DNA of 64,000 nucleotides from Azospirillum sp. RU38E (lineage in GTDB: Bacteria > Pseudomonadota > Alphaproteobacteria > Azospirillales > Azospirillaceae). The position numbers and the translations under genes were made by a program. Below are positions 26,669 to 36,801 of the stretch, piece after piece (position 1 is the first letter of the stretch; every line of letters starts with the position of its first letter). The stretch lies in assembly GCF_900188385.1 (NCBI RefSeq), contig NZ_FZOI01000014.1, forward strand, positions 96,956-160,955, written 5' to 3'. The notes under the pieces are model-generated. The model searched no databases, was not told the DNA's origin, and saw nothing but the letters and a program-made list of their open reading frames with translations.

Positions 26669-28783
26669 ATGACCGACCAGCCGCAACAACAATCCCCCTT
26701 GGGCTCCACCAAGGATGCCCTGCGCCTGACCGTGGAAGCGGTGAAGCGCGGCGAGGTGGGATTCGCGCTGGGCATTCTGACGATCGTGGTCGTGCTGATC
26801 ATTCCGCTGCCCACCTTCCTGCTGGATGTGGGCCTGACCATTTCGTTCGGTTTTTCTATCCTGATCCTGATGGTGGTGCTGTCGATCCAGAAGCCGCTGG
26901 AATTCAGCAGTTTCCCCACCATTCTGCTGGTCTCCACCATGCTGCGCCTTTCGCTCAACCTGGCCTCGACCCGGTTGATATTGGGCGAAGGGCATAATGG
27001 GGCGGCAGCGGCCGGTCACGTCATCCAGACGTTCGGCAATTTCATCATGGGTGGCAATTTCATCATCGGTGTCACGGTGTTCGGCATTCTGATGCTGGTG
27101 AATTTCAGCGTCATCACCAAGGGTTCCGGCCGTATCGCCGAAGTGGCGGCCCGCTTTACCCTGGATGCCATGCCCGGCAAGCAGATGGCCATCGATGCCG
27201 ACCTGTCAGCCGGCCTGATCGATGAGGGGGAGGCACGGCGGCGACGCAAGGAACTGGAGGATGAAAGCCAGTTCTTCGGCGCCATGGACGGTGCTTCCAA
27301 ATTTGTGCGCGGTGACGCGGTGGCCGGCCTGGTCATCACGTTCCTCAATATCATTGTCGGCATGATCATCGGCATTGCCCAGAAGGGCATGAGCTTTACT
27401 GAAGCCGGCGCCAGCTACACGCTGCTGACCGTGGGTGATGGTCTGGTCTCGCAGATCCCGGCCCTGCTGGTCTCGCTGGCCGCCGGTCTGATGGTGTCGA
27501 AGTCCGGTTCCACCGGCTCCACCGACAAGGCGGTGGTCGGCCAGCTGACCTTCTATCCCACCGCCCTGGGCCTGACGGCGGCGGTGGTGCTGGCCGTTGG
27601 CATGTTGCCGGGGATGCCGAAAATCTCCTTCGGGCTGCTGGCCATCGGTCTGGCGGCGGGTGCCTATTTCCTGCCGCGTTCCCGCCTGATGAAGCAGGCG
27701 CTGGAAGCCAAGCAGGAAGCGCAGGCCGCCGCCCCCGCCCCAGCAGCGGAGGAGCCGATTGCCACCGCGCTGGCCATCGATCTGGTGCGGCTGGAACTGG
27801 GCTATGGCCTGCTGTCGCTGATCAATACGGAGGCCGGGCATCGGCTGACCGACCAGATCAAGGGGCTGCGCCGGCAATTGGCCGGCGAAATCGGCATCAT
27901 CATGCCGGCCGTGCGCATCCAGGATAATCTGCAACTGCCGCCCAACACCTATCTGATCCGCATCAAGGAGATTGAGGCGGGCCGGGGCGATATCAGGCCG
28001 AATATGCTGCTCTGCATGGACCCGCGCGGCGACCGCATCTCCCTGCCCGGTGAGGCAACGACGGAGCCGACCTTCGGCCTGCCGGCCATGTGGATCGACA
28101 TGGCCTATCGAGAAGAGGCCCTGTTCAAGGGCTATACGGTGGTCGACCCGCCCACCGTGCTGACCACCCATCTGACCGAGGTGATCAAGGATAATATGGC
28201 CGACCTGCTCTCTTATGCGGAGATGCAGAAGCTGCTGGACGAAATGGGCAAGGAACACCAGAAGCTGGTGGCCGATGTCGTGCCAGGCCATATCAATATT
28301 GGCGGGCTGCAGCGGGTGATGCAGAATCTGCTGGGCGAGCGCGTTTCCGTGCGTGACCTGCCGACCATTCTGGAAGGGGTGGCAGAGGCCACAGCCTATA
28401 CCCGCAACATGACCCAGATTACCGAGCATGTGCGGGCGCGACTGGCGCGGCAAATCTCCGACTCCAACACCAATGATCTGGGCTATATCCCGCTGGTGAC
28501 CCTGTCGCCGGAATGGGAACAGGCCTTTGCGGAAAGTATCGTTCAGGAAGGCGATGACCGGCAATTGGCCATGGCGCCGTCGCGCCTACAGCAATTCATC
28601 ACCGCCGTGCGCCAGACCTTCGAAAAATTCGCCATGCAGGGCGAAGCACCGGTATTGTTGACATCACCGGCGATCCGGCCCTTCGTCCGCTCCATCATTG
28701 AGCGGTTCCGGCCGGCCACGGTTGTGATGTCGCAAAATGAGATTCATCCAAAGGCGAAGATCAAGACTCTGGGCCAAATATGA
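26669..28783 (+). CDS. flhA: Flagellar export gate protein FlhA
   Basis: A 704-residue core component of the type III flagellar export gate. The N-terminal half has about eight membrane segments and the family signatures RLSLNLASTRLIL and the FHIPEP-region AARFTLDAMPGKQMAIDADL. The C-terminal cytoplasmic domain (from about residue 370) docks chaperone-substrate complexes. The other export genes (flhB, fliP, fliQ, fliR) are not in the window. It begins after an 85-bp hairpin element and probably has its own promoter. Confidence 0.96.
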   Translation: MTDQPQQQSPLGSTKDALRLTVEAVKRGEVGFALGILTIVVVLIIPLPTFLLDVGLTISFGFSILILMVVLSIQKPLEFSSFPTILLVSTMLRLSLNLASTRLILGEGHNGAAAAGHVIQTFGNFIMGGNFIIGVTVFGILMLVNFSVITKGSGRIAEVAARFTLDAMPGKQMAIDADLSAGLIDEGEARRRRKELEDESQFFGAMDGASKFVRGDAVAGLVITFLNIIVGMIIGIAQKGMSFTEAGASYTLLTVGDGLVSQIPALLVSLAAGLMVSKSGSTGSTDKAVVGQLTFYPTALGLTAAVVLAVGMLPGMPKISFGLLAIGLAAGAYFLPRSRLMKQALEAKQEAQAAAPAPAAEEPIATALAIDLVRLELGYGLLSLINTEAGHRLTDQIKGLRRQLAGEIGIIMPAVRIQDNLQLPPNTYLIRIKEIEAGRGDIRPNMLLCMDPRGDRISLPGEATTEPTFGLPAMWIDMAYREEALFKGYTVVDPPTVLTTHLTEVIKDNMADLLSYAEMQKLLDEMGKEHQKLVADVVPGHINIGGLQRVMQNLLGERVSVRDLPTILEGVAEATAYTRNMTQITEHVRARLARQISDSNTNDLGYIPLVTLSPEWEQAFAESIVQEGDDRQLAMAPSRLQQFITAVRQTFEKFAMQGEAPVLLTSPAIRPFVRSIIERFRPATVVMSQNEIHPKAKIKTLGQI

Positions 28784-28865
28784 TGGGGCCGCGTATAATG
28801 ATCGGATTGGGTGACCGGACGGGGCCTTGGGGCCGTGACCGGGCAGCCTGGAAAGCAGAGGTAGA

Positions 28866-29876
28866 ATGCGGCTGAAATCGTTCCACGCGCCGACAATGCA
28901 GGACGCCATGCGCCTGGTCCGCGAGGTGCTGGGCGATGACGCCATCATCGTGGCCACGCGGGAAGAGGAAGGTGTGGGCGTCCGCGTCACCGCGGCGATT
29001 GAGGAGGATGAGGGCATTCTGGCCCCCCACCCCGCCATTCAGGCATCGCAAAGCCCGCTGCGTTTCGCCGAACCGGCCGCACCCGACCCGATTGATATCG
29101 TTTCTGAGGCCCTGCTGCGCCATGGGGTGCCGGCGGAGCTGAACCAGCGGATGATGGATACATTGTCCGACATGGATGCCCGCGATCCCCTGTCGGCCCT
29201 GGCGGCAGCCCTGGACAGTGTGTTCCATTTCCAGCCGCTGCCCGATGGCCGGGCCACCCGGCCGATCATGCTGGTGGGGCCGCCGGGTGGCGGCAAAACC
29301 CTGACAGTGGCCAAGCTCTGTGCCCGCTGTGCCCTGCAAAAACGTCCCGTCGGGGTGATTTCGACCGATACGATCCGTGCCGGGGGCATTGAGCAGTTAC
29401 AGGCCTTCACCCGGGTGCTGAAACTGCGCCTGATGACGGTGGAAGACCCCACAGCACTGGCCGATGCGCTGGACGTGTCGCGCGGGATGGATCAGGTGCT
29501 GGTCGACAGCGCCGGGCGCAACCCCTATAACGCCAGCGATATGAAGGATTTGCGCGACTTCCTGGTTGCCGCCGACATGGAACCGGTGCTGGTGATGCCG
29601 GCCGGGCTGGACCCGGTGGAGGCGGTGGATATGGCGCTGGCCTTCCGCCAGATCGGTGCCAAGCGACTTTTATCCACAAGGTTGGACATGGCACGCCGTT
29701 ACGGCAGCCTGCTGGCCGCCGCCCATGGGGCTGGCCTGGCTTTTGCAGATGTCAGCGCGACAACGAAAGTGGCCGATGGGCTGATCCCCCTGACGCCCAC
29801 CATTTTGGCCAAGATGATGATGCCGGAACAGCAGGCCGACGAACGGCGCACCAAACAGACGGGGACGCACGCATGA
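28866..29876 (+). CDS. flhF: Flagellar biosynthesis GTPase FlhF
   Basis: A 336-residue SRP-type GTPase that sets the position of polar flagella. N-terminus is the typical MRLKSFHAPTMQDAMRLVRE with the short basic/linker region, then a helical N domain. G motifs: GPPGGGKTLTVAKL (P-loop), STDTIRAGGIEQLQAF (G2) and VDSAGRN (G3). Its stop overlaps the flhG start by four bases, the usual flhF-flhG coupling. Confidence 0.93.
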   Translation: MRLKSFHAPTMQDAMRLVREVLGDDAIIVATREEEGVGVRVTAAIEEDEGILAPHPAIQASQSPLRFAEPAAPDPIDIVSEALLRHGVPAELNQRMMDTLSDMDARDPLSALAAALDSVFHFQPLPDGRATRPIMLVGPPGGGKTLTVAKLCARCALQKRPVGVISTDTIRAGGIEQLQAFTRVLKLRLMTVEDPTALADALDVSRGMDQVLVDSAGRNPYNASDMKDLRDFLVAADMEPVLVMPAGLDPVEAVDMALAFRQIGAKRLLSTRLDMARRYGSLLAAAHGAGLAFADVSATTKVADGLIPLTPTILAKMMMPEQQADERRTKQTGTHA

Positions 29877-30664
29877 GCGACTTCACCAGCATGGCCGTTC
29901 CCGCCAATGTCACGCCCTTGCGGCAGCGGAATATTTTCGCCGTCGCCAGCGGCAAGGGCGGGGTCGGCAAGACCTTTTTCTCCATCACCCTGTCGCACGC
30001 GCTGACCAAGCTGGGCCGCAAGACCCTGCTGTTCGACGGCGATCTGGGGCTGGCCAACGTCGATATCCAGTTGGGTCTGATGCCCAAGCGCGATCTGGGG
30101 CAGGTGATTGACGGGGTGGTGACGCTGGCCGGGTCCACCACGCGCTATCCGGAAGGCGGGTTCGACATTATTGCCGGCCGCTCCGGTTCCGGCAGCCTGG
30201 CAAATCTTCCCCCGGCAAAATTGTCCCAGTTGCGCAATGATCTGACCGACATGGCGCGCAGCTATGACAATGTGGTGATCGATCTGGGGGCCGGGGTGGA
30301 CCGGAATGTCCGCACCTTCTCCGGCCCGGCCGGCGTCTCCCTGGTGGTGACCACGGATGAGCCGACCAGCATCACCGATGCCTATGCCTTCCTGAAGCTC
30401 TCCTATCAGGCCAACCCGCTGGCCGATCTGCGCGTTGTGGTGAACATGGCGCAGACCCGCAATGAGGGGAACAAGACCTACGAGACGCTGCTGGCCGCCT
30501 GCCGCAAGTTCTTAGGCAAAAGCCCGCAACTGGCCGGGGTGATCCGCCGCGACATGAAGGTACGGGAAAGCATCAAGACACAGACGCCGCTGCTGGTGCG
30601 TTCCCCTACCTCTGATGCCGCCCAGGATATCATGGCGCTGGCCCAGCGCCTGACTGTCGGCTGA
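29873..30664 (+). CDS. flhG: MinD-like ATPase FlhG/FleN (flagellar number control)
   Basis: A 263-residue MinD/ParA-family ATPase. The deviant Walker A is ASGKGGVGKTFFS, then LLFDGDLGLANVDIQLGL and VVIDLGAGVDRNVRTF (Walker B region). FlhG antagonises FlhF and limits flagellar number at the pole. The C-terminus does not show a long amphipathic MinD-type helix clearly. It is translationally coupled to flhF. Confidence 0.92.
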   Translation: MSDFTSMAVPANVTPLRQRNIFAVASGKGGVGKTFFSITLSHALTKLGRKTLLFDGDLGLANVDIQLGLMPKRDLGQVIDGVVTLAGSTTRYPEGGFDIIAGRSGSGSLANLPPAKLSQLRNDLTDMARSYDNVVIDLGAGVDRNVRTFSGPAGVSLVVTTDEPTSITDAYAFLKLSYQANPLADLRVVVNMAQTRNEGNKTYETLLAACRKFLGKSPQLAGVIRRDMKVRESIKTQTPLLVRSPTSDAAQDIMALAQRLTVG

Positions 30665-30684
30665 CCCAAAAGGGGGGCGGCACC

Positions 30685-33600
30685 ATGACGGGGCCATCCC
30701 TGCCATCCCTTGGCAATGCTGCCGGGAATGCCACCAGTGGCAGCGGCCCCAATCTGGCGCCCCTGGCGGAGGTTACCCTGGCCCGCGTGCCGGAGCGGCT
30801 GGCGCGGTTTGACCGCGCCGTCGTGCTGTCCGGCATGGTGGTGGATCAGCGGGATGGCGAAGCCACCCTGCGCACCGCCGCCGGGGATGTGCGGCTGGAA
30901 ACCCCGGTGCGCCTGCCCACCGACCGGCCGGTAACCCTGCAAATCCCGGTGAGCGTGCCGGGCACCGCGCCGCGCGCCACCGCCCTGGCCCCGCCACCGC
31001 CAGCCACCGCTGCCGCCCCGCAGGTGGTGATAACAGCACCCCCGCCAGTTCCAACACCCGCCGTCACGCCGCAGCCCCCCCTGCCCTTGATCATCCAGGG
31101 CGCGGTGCTGTCAGCGGTGGTGGTGCTGCCCCCCCCACCGCGCGCGACCAGCACCCAAGCCCCACCGCCCGATCGGGATGCCGAGACGCTGGCCACGCTG
31201 CTGGGCCTGTCAAAGGGAAGCAGCAGCCCGACGCAACCGGCCCCCGCGGCGCCCCCACCTTTGCCGCCAACACCCCTGCCCGCCACGCCGTCACCGGCAG
31301 CGGCAACAGGGCCTCAGCCACCGCCGGCACAAGGCACCGCCACCCCACCGGCGCCGCTCGTGCCGGAACTGGCACCGATTCCGGTCCCCACGGGTAAACT
31401 CCTGCCGACCCCGCCAGCCACCTCCCTATTGCCACCACTGATCCCCGCCGCCCCTGCACCGGGTGCTGCCGCCCCGACGGGGCCAGTCGTCACGCCGCCG
31501 GCAACGGGCACGCCAGCAGCCCCACCACTCCCCATGCCTGCGGCGGCACTGCCGGTGGAGGGGCCAAATCCGCCTCCCCCACCACCGGCCTCCCCCATGC
31601 CGGCGCCGGGGCTGGCGCGCCCGCCAGTATCGGGACAACCAGCACCCGAACCGCTTGTGCCGTCGGCTGGTGAAGCAAGCAGCAACACTGCCCCTGTCGT
31701 CAGAGACAGGCCGGCGACGGAGGCCCCCTTACCGCCGCCCCGGCCCGGCCGTCTGGCTTTGCCGCAGCCACCGGCCAGCGGCTTGCTGACCTTTGCCGAT
31801 TTCGATGCGGCCCCGCCATCCCAACCGGTTGCCCGGCCGGCCAGTCCCGCAGCAGCCAACCGAACCTATGTCGGTGAGAATGCTCAGGCACCGGCAGCGC
31901 CCGCTAACACCGTGGCCCCGCTGCCCCTGCCGCAGAGAGAGCCACAGCGCCCGGCCGCCCCCACCCTTCCCGGACTGGTCAGCCCATCGCCGCGTGCGGC
32001 TGCAGAGGTTGCCCCCCAACCCCTCCAGCCCGTTCCCCCCGCACCGCCAGCGGGAGAGACCGTTGCCGACACGCTGCCAGAGACCGGGGGCGGACGACCA
32101 ATCTCGGCCCCGCCGGCGCCACCCGTCGGCGCGACACCGCGCCCAACGCTGCCGGCAGAACAGGCTTCCGCTCCCGCACGGCAACCCGCTCTGGCTCTTC
32201 CGGGCGGGAACGCCGCTCCAATAATTGAGGCCCGCCTGCGCGGAGCACAACCGCCAGCACCCCCAACCGCCCCTCCCATTGGCCCAGTACCAAGTCCGAC
32301 GCCGCCAAACCCGCCATCAGGGCCGGTGCCGACAACGCCGCAGCAACCCGCCCAGGCTCTGCCGGACGGGAACGCCGCACCGGTGATGGAAGCCCGGCTA
32401 CGCGGAGCGCAGCCGCCTGCCCCACCGACCGCGCCACCCATCAGCCCGACACCACGCCCGACACTGCCAAATCCCCCAACAGGACCGGCGCCAACCGCTC
32501 CGCAGCAACCCGCTCAGGCTCTCCCGAACGGGAACGCCACACCGGTAACGGAAGCGCGCCTGCGCGGAGAGCAGCCACCAACGCCACCGACCGCGCCACC
32601 CATCGGCCCGACACCACGCCCGACACTGCCAAATCCCCCAACAGGACCGGCGCCAACCGCTCCGCAGCAACCCGCTCAGGCTCTCCCGAACGGGAACGCT
32701 ACACCGGTAACGGAAGCGCGCCTGCGCGGGGCGCAGCCACCTGCCCCACCGACCGCGCCACCCGTTGGCCCCACACCACGCCCGACGCTACCGAATCCAC
32801 CCGCTGGACCGGCGCCAACCGCTCCGCAGCAACCCGCTCAGGCTCTCCCGAACGGGAACACAGCACCGGTAACAGAAGCGCGCCTGCGCGGGGCGCAGCC
32901 ACCAACGCCACCGACCGCGCCGCCCATTGGCCCGGCACCGCGCCCAACACTGCCAAATCCACCCGCAGGACCGGTACCAACCACTCCGCAGCAACCCGCC
33001 CAGGCTCTCCCAGACGGGAACACAGCACCGGTAATGGAAGCGCGCCTGCGCGGAGCGCAGCCGCCTGCCCCACCGACCGCGCCACTCATCAGCCCGACAC
33101 CACGCCCGACGCTGCCAAATCCACCCGCAGGATCGGCGCCAAACGCCCTGCAGCAACCCGCTCAGGCTCTTCCGGACGGGAACGCTACACCGGTAACGGA
33201 AGCGCGCCTGCGCGGGGCGCAGCCGCCTGCCCCACCGACCGCGCCGCCCATTGGCCCGGCACCACGCCCGACGCTGCCAAATCCACCCGCAGGATCGGCG
33301 CCAAACGCCCTGCAGCAACCCGCTCAGGCTCTGCCGGACGGGAACGCCGCACCGGTGATGGAAGCGCGCCTGCGCGGAGCGCAGCCACCAACGCCACCGA
33401 CCGCGCCGCCCATCGGCCCGACACCACGCCCGACGCTACCGAATCCACCCGCTGGACCGGCGCCAACCGCTCCACAGCAACCCGCTCAGGCTCTCCCAGA
33501 CGGGAACGCCACACCGGTAATGGAGGCGCGCTTGCGCGGAGCGCAGCCGCCGGCCCCACCGACCACACCGCCCGTCGGCCCGGCACCACGCCCGACGCTG

Positions 33601-35184
33601 CCAAATCCACCCGCAGGACCGGCGCCAACCGCCCCGCAGCAACACGCTCAGGCTCTCCCGGACGGGAACGCTGCACCGGTAACGGAAGCGCGCCTGCGCG
33701 GGGCGCAGCCGCCTGCCCCACCGACCGCGCCGCCCACTGGCCCGGCACCACGCCCGACGCTGCCAAATCCACCCGCAGGACCGGCGCCAACCGCCCCGCA
33801 GCAACACGCTCAGGCTCTCCCGGACGGGAACGCTGCACCGGTAACGGAAGCGCGCCTGCGCGGGGCGCAGCCGCCTGCCCCACCGACCGCGCCGCCCACT
33901 GGCCCGGCACCACGCCCGACGCTGCCAAATCCACCCGCAGGACCGGCGCCAACCGCCCCGCAGCAACACGCTCAGGCTCTCCCGGACGGGAACGCTGCAC
34001 CGGTAACGGAAGCGCGCCTGCGCGGGGCGCAGCCGCCTGCCTCACCGACCGCGCTGCCCGTCGGCCCGGCACCGCGCCCAACGCTGCCCAATCTACCCCA
34101 AGGACCGGTGCTGACCACCCCACAACAACCCGCGCAGGCTCTCCCCGACGGGGACGCCGAACCGGTAATGCAAGCCCGCCTGCGGGGAGCACAGCCGCCG
34201 GGCCTGCCGACGGCCCCGCCTATCAGTCCGGCACCCACCCCACCCTCGCCACCGGCCCCCTTGCGACACGGACAGAACCTGTCCGTGCGCATTCTGGCGG
34301 TGGCTGAGCCGGTTCTGGAGCAGCTGCCGCCAAACGCTCTGCCTGCCACCCTGATGGGCAGCACCAGCCAGGGGCAACCGGTATTGTCCACCCCACAGGG
34401 AATGCTGGTGCTGAAAGGGCAGACGAACCTGCCGCCCGGCACTGCGCTGACGGTGGTGCTGGATGTGCCGTCGACAGCAGAAGCGGCGCCAACCATGCTG
34501 CCACCTCTGGACCCGCGCCAGGGCCAGGATTGGCCGGCGATGAAGGAGGTGATGGCCATGCTGGCGGCAACCGATCCGGTGCTGGCCCGCCATCTGGCAC
34601 AGACGATCCTGCCACAGCCGAACAAGCGGCTGACCACCAATCTGACCTTCTTTCTGGCGGCATTGCGCGGTGGCGATGCCGCCGGCTGGTTGGGGGGCGA
34701 CGCGGTAGACAGCCTGGAACGGCGGGGCGGCGGCCGACTGCTGGCCCAGTTGCGGGAGGATTTCCAGGCCGTGGCCCGTCAGGCGGCGGAACCGACGGCA
34801 GAGGGGTGGCGCAGCATGGCCATCCCCTTCGGCCCGCCCGAACAGCTCGGCCGGATGCAGCTTGCCGTACGCAATGCCCTGGATGGTGAGGAAAAGACAG
34901 GGGATGGTGGGGAGGAGAAGGGCAAGGCCCAGCGTTTCCTGCTGGATCTCAGCTTTTCCCGCCTGGGGCCGATGCAACTGGACGGGCTGGTCCGGCCCGG
35001 TCGTCTCGACCTGATGATCCGCACGCTGGATCTGCTGCCGGCCGAGCTGCGCCAGGGCATTGGCGAACTGTTCCGCGACAGCCTGGAAACCGTGGGCTTT
35101 GCCGGCACCATCGGCTTCCAGACCGGTGCCCATCGCTGGGCAAAGGTGCAGACGGGCCGGCAAGGTCCGTCCCGCCGGGTATGA
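30685..35184 (+). CDS. Very long proline-rich repeat protein with FliK-like C-terminal domain
   Basis: 1499 residues. An N-terminal domain of about 90 residues (LARVPERLARFDRAVVLSGM) is followed by a Pro/Ala/Thr-rich segment, then 13 tandem copies of a 54-residue repeat (residues about 504-1190), then a globular C-terminus of about 300 residues. The C-terminal pattern FLLDLSFSRLGPMQLDGLV followed by LRQGIGELFRDSLETVG resembles the FliK hook-length C-terminal domain. In relatives a Pro-rich FliK-like protein follows flhF-flhG. If it is a molecular ruler, repeat number would set length; this is inference. Start ATG 30685 has GGGGGG upstream. It converges on the ABC ATPase gene. Confidence 0.8.
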   Translation: MTGPSLPSLGNAAGNATSGSGPNLAPLAEVTLARVPERLARFDRAVVLSGMVVDQRDGEATLRTAAGDVRLETPVRLPTDRPVTLQIPVSVPGTAPRATALAPPPPATAAAPQVVITAPPPVPTPAVTPQPPLPLIIQGAVLSAVVVLPPPPRATSTQAPPPDRDAETLATLLGLSKGSSSPTQPAPAAPPPLPPTPLPATPSPAAATGPQPPPAQGTATPPAPLVPELAPIPVPTGKLLPTPPATSLLPPLIPAAPAPGAAAPTGPVVTPPATGTPAAPPLPMPAAALPVEGPNPPPPPPASPMPAPGLARPPVSGQPAPEPLVPSAGEASSNTAPVVRDRPATEAPLPPPRPGRLALPQPPASGLLTFADFDAAPPSQPVARPASPAAANRTYVGENAQAPAAPANTVAPLPLPQREPQRPAAPTLPGLVSPSPRAAAEVAPQPLQPVPPAPPAGETVADTLPETGGGRPISAPPAPPVGATPRPTLPAEQASAPARQPALALPGGNAAPIIEARLRGAQPPAPPTAPPIGPVPSPTPPNPPSGPVPTTPQQPAQALPDGNAAPVMEARLRGAQPPAPPTAPPISPTPRPTLPNPPTGPAPTAPQQPAQALPNGNATPVTEARLRGEQPPTPPTAPPIGPTPRPTLPNPPTGPAPTAPQQPAQALPNGNATPVTEARLRGAQPPAPPTAPPVGPTPRPTLPNPPAGPAPTAPQQPAQALPNGNTAPVTEARLRGAQPPTPPTAPPIGPAPRPTLPNPPAGPVPTTPQQPAQALPDGNTAPVMEARLRGAQPPAPPTAPLISPTPRPTLPNPPAGSAPNALQQPAQALPDGNATPVTEARLRGAQPPAPPTAPPIGPAPRPTLPNPPAGSAPNALQQPAQALPDGNAAPVMEARLRGAQPPTPPTAPPIGPTPRPTLPNPPAGPAPTAPQQPAQALPDGNATPVMEARLRGAQPPAPPTTPPVGPAPRPTLPNPPAGPAPTAPQQHAQALPDGNAAPVTEARLRGAQPPAPPTAPPTGPAPRPTLPNPPAGPAPTAPQQHAQALPDGNAAPVTEARLRGAQPPAPPTAPPTGPAPRPTLPNPPAGPAPTAPQQHAQALPDGNAAPVTEARLRGAQPPASPTALPVGPAPRPTLPNLPQGPVLTTPQQPAQALPDGDAEPVMQARLRGAQPPGLPTAPPISPAPTPPSPPAPLRHGQNLSVRILAVAEPVLEQLPPNALPATLMGSTSQGQPVLSTPQGMLVLKGQTNLPPGTALTVVLDVPSTAEAAPTMLPPLDPRQGQDWPAMKEVMAMLAATDPVLARHLAQTILPQPNKRLTTNLTFFLAALRGGDAAGWLGGDAVDSLERRGGGRLLAQLREDFQAVARQAAEPTAEGWRSMAIPFGPPEQLGRMQLAVRNALDGEEKTGDGGEEKGKAQRFLLDLSFSRLGPMQLDGLVRPGRLDLMIRTLDLLPAELRQGIGELFRDSLETVGFAGTIGFQTGAHRWAKVQTGRQGPSRRV
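32194..34242 (+). repeat. 13 tandem 162-bp repeats inside the FliK-like gene
   Basis: Unit boundaries fall every 162 bases from 32194 (32194, 32356 ... 34138), giving 12 full units and one partial last unit. Each encodes a 54-residue unit beginning ALPDGNAAPV and containing EARLRGAQPP and PRPTLPNPP. Units 10 (33652-33813) and 11 (33814-33975) appear identical at the DNA level, pointing to recent duplication. The array keeps frame throughout. Confidence 0.93.
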
Positions 35185-35193
35185 CCAACCCCG

Positions 35194-35952
35194 TCAGATC
35201 CCCTCGCCCTGCTCCACATAATCATAAAGGCGGGTGCGGATTTCGGCCGCCGTATGGCGAGCGGCTTCATCATCGCGCTGGCGTGGGCGGGCGGACATGA
35301 TCCGGTCGGCAGAACGCACGCCGGCCGGGCTGCCTGCCAGCAGCACCACCCGGTCGGCCAGATAAACCGCCTCCTCAATATCATGGGTGACGAACAGGAT
35401 GGTCTTGCCTGTCCGCTGCCAGAGATCGATCAGTTCATCCTGCAGCGACTGCCGGGTGATGGCGTCCAGCGCGCCGAACGGTTCATCCATCATCAGCAGA
35501 TCGGGATCAACGGCCAGGGCGCGGGCAATGGCCACGCGCTGGCGCTGGCCGCCGGAAAGCTGGTGCGGCCAGCGGTCAGCCTTGTCGGCCAGCCCGACCA
35601 GGGCCAAAGCCTCCGTGGCGCGGCGGCGTTTCTCCTCCGCTGTCAGGCCCAGCCCTTCCAGGCCGAATTCGACATTCTTCACCACCCGCCGCCAGGGCAG
35701 CAGGCGGGCATCCTGAAACACCATGGCATAGGGCCGGCGGCCCGGCCGTTCGGGACTGTCCCGCTTCACCGTGCCGGATGTCGGCCGCACCAGCCCCGCC
35801 ACCACCCGCAGCAGGGTGGATTTACCAACGCCCGAGGCGCCGACTATGGCGATGAACTCCCCATCGGCAATATCCAGATGGAAATCCTTCAGCACGATGG
35901 TGCGGCCGCGGTCGCTGTCGAAGGACAGGGTCAGATCGGAAATGGTGATCAT
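35194..35952 (-). CDS. ABC transporter ATP-binding protein, taurine/sulfonate/nitrate type
   Basis: About 252 residues. Walker A GASGVGKST, signature LSGGQRQRVAIARAL, Walker B LLMMDEPFGALD and the H-loop VTHDIEEAVYLAD are complete and closest in style to TauB/SsuB/NrtD. Energises uptake by the permease encoded just upstream. ATG 35952 overlaps the permease stop by four bases and follows GGAAAGC, so it is preferred over ATG 35961. Last gene of the binding-protein/permease/ATPase operon. Confidence 0.9.
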   Translation of the reverse strand: MITISDLTLSFDSDRGRTIVLKDFHLDIADGEFIAIVGASGVGKSTLLRVVAGLVRPTSGTVKRDSPERPGRRPYAMVFQDARLLPWRRVVKNVEFGLEGLGLTAEEKRRRATEALALVGLADKADRWPHQLSGGQRQRVAIARALAVDPDLLMMDEPFGALDAITRQSLQDELIDLWQRTGKTILFVTHDIEEAVYLADRVVLLAGSPAGVRSADRIMSARPRQRDDEAARHTAAEIRTRLYDYVEQGEGI

Positions 35953-36710
35953 GCTTTCCATGCCAGCAAACGGTCACGCACAAGAACGAAACTGGTATCG
36001 ACGATGCCATAGAGCACCGCCATGGTGATCATGTAGACCACCACCACATCGGTCGCCAGCAGGGAGGATGCCTGCATCATCCGCTGGCCCAGGCCCGACA
36101 CGCCAAACAGTTCTGCCGCCACCACCGCCATCCAGGCCTGTCCCAGGCCGGTGCGCAAGCCCGACATGATGGGCTGGATGGAGGCCGGTAGCACCACCTT
36201 GAACAGGCGGGCGATGGGGGAGCGGTGGCCAAAGGCGTTGGCCAGTTCGATCAGATCGCGGTCAACCGCCTGCACCGCGCCCAGGGCGGCGAAGTAATTG
36301 ATCCAGAATACCCCGATGATGATGATGAAATTGGCCGCTGCCGGGCTGACCCCGAACCAGATGATGGCAAACGGCACCCAGGCCAGACCAGGGATCGGGC
36401 GCAGCAGCCGCACCACCCAGTTGGTCATATCCTCCAGCACGCGCGACATGCCGGTCAGCACGCCCAGCGCCACCCCCAGAAAGGAGCCCAGCACCAGCCC
36501 GGTGACATAATGTTTCAGGCTTTCCTGCACGGCGGAGAGCCAGGCGCCTGACTGCACCTCCCGCCAGAAGGTGGCCGGAATCTCGCTGGGCGGCGGCAAC
36601 AGCATGGGCTTCACGAAGCCAAACCGGGGCAGTGCCTCCCAAAGACCCAGGAACAGCACCACACCGGTGATCGCCAGCAGCAGGCGCTCTGCCTTGTTCG
36701 CTTGTTTCAT
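35949..36710 (-). CDS. ABC transporter permease, taurine/sulfonate type
   Basis: A 253-residue inner-membrane permease with about six helices. The BPD permease loop is visible as AFGHRSPIARLFKVVLPASIQPIMSG broken over about residues 155-180. The family handles organosulfur compounds, nitrate or pyrimidine precursors, so the substrate is not settled. It lies between the binding protein (91-base gap) and the ATPase (four-base overlap). Confidence 0.88.
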   Translation of the reverse strand: MKQANKAERLLLAITGVVLFLGLWEALPRFGFVKPMLLPPPSEIPATFWREVQSGAWLSAVQESLKHYVTGLVLGSFLGVALGVLTGMSRVLEDMTNWVVRLLRPIPGLAWVPFAIIWFGVSPAAANFIIIIGVFWINYFAALGAVQAVDRDLIELANAFGHRSPIARLFKVVLPASIQPIMSGLRTGLGQAWMAVVAAELFGVSGLGQRMMQASSLLATDVVVVYMITMAVLYGIVDTSFVLVRDRLLAWKA

Positions 36711-36801
36711 CTCATCAAACCATAATGGCCGGGCACCCGTTATCCACGGCTACCCGGCCGAACGAAAACAATCGGAATGGAAACCAAGTTCCCAAAGACA
36801 G

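Noticed and set aside
32398..34192. Long minus-strand open frames (up to 335 codons) opposite the repeat gene
   Set aside because: They are antisense to the GC-rich repeats, repeat with the same 162-base period and have no ribosome sites; they arise because the repeats lack stops in several frames.
32194..34242. CRISPR array
   Set aside because: Repeats are 162 bp with no spacers and are translated in frame as part of one protein.
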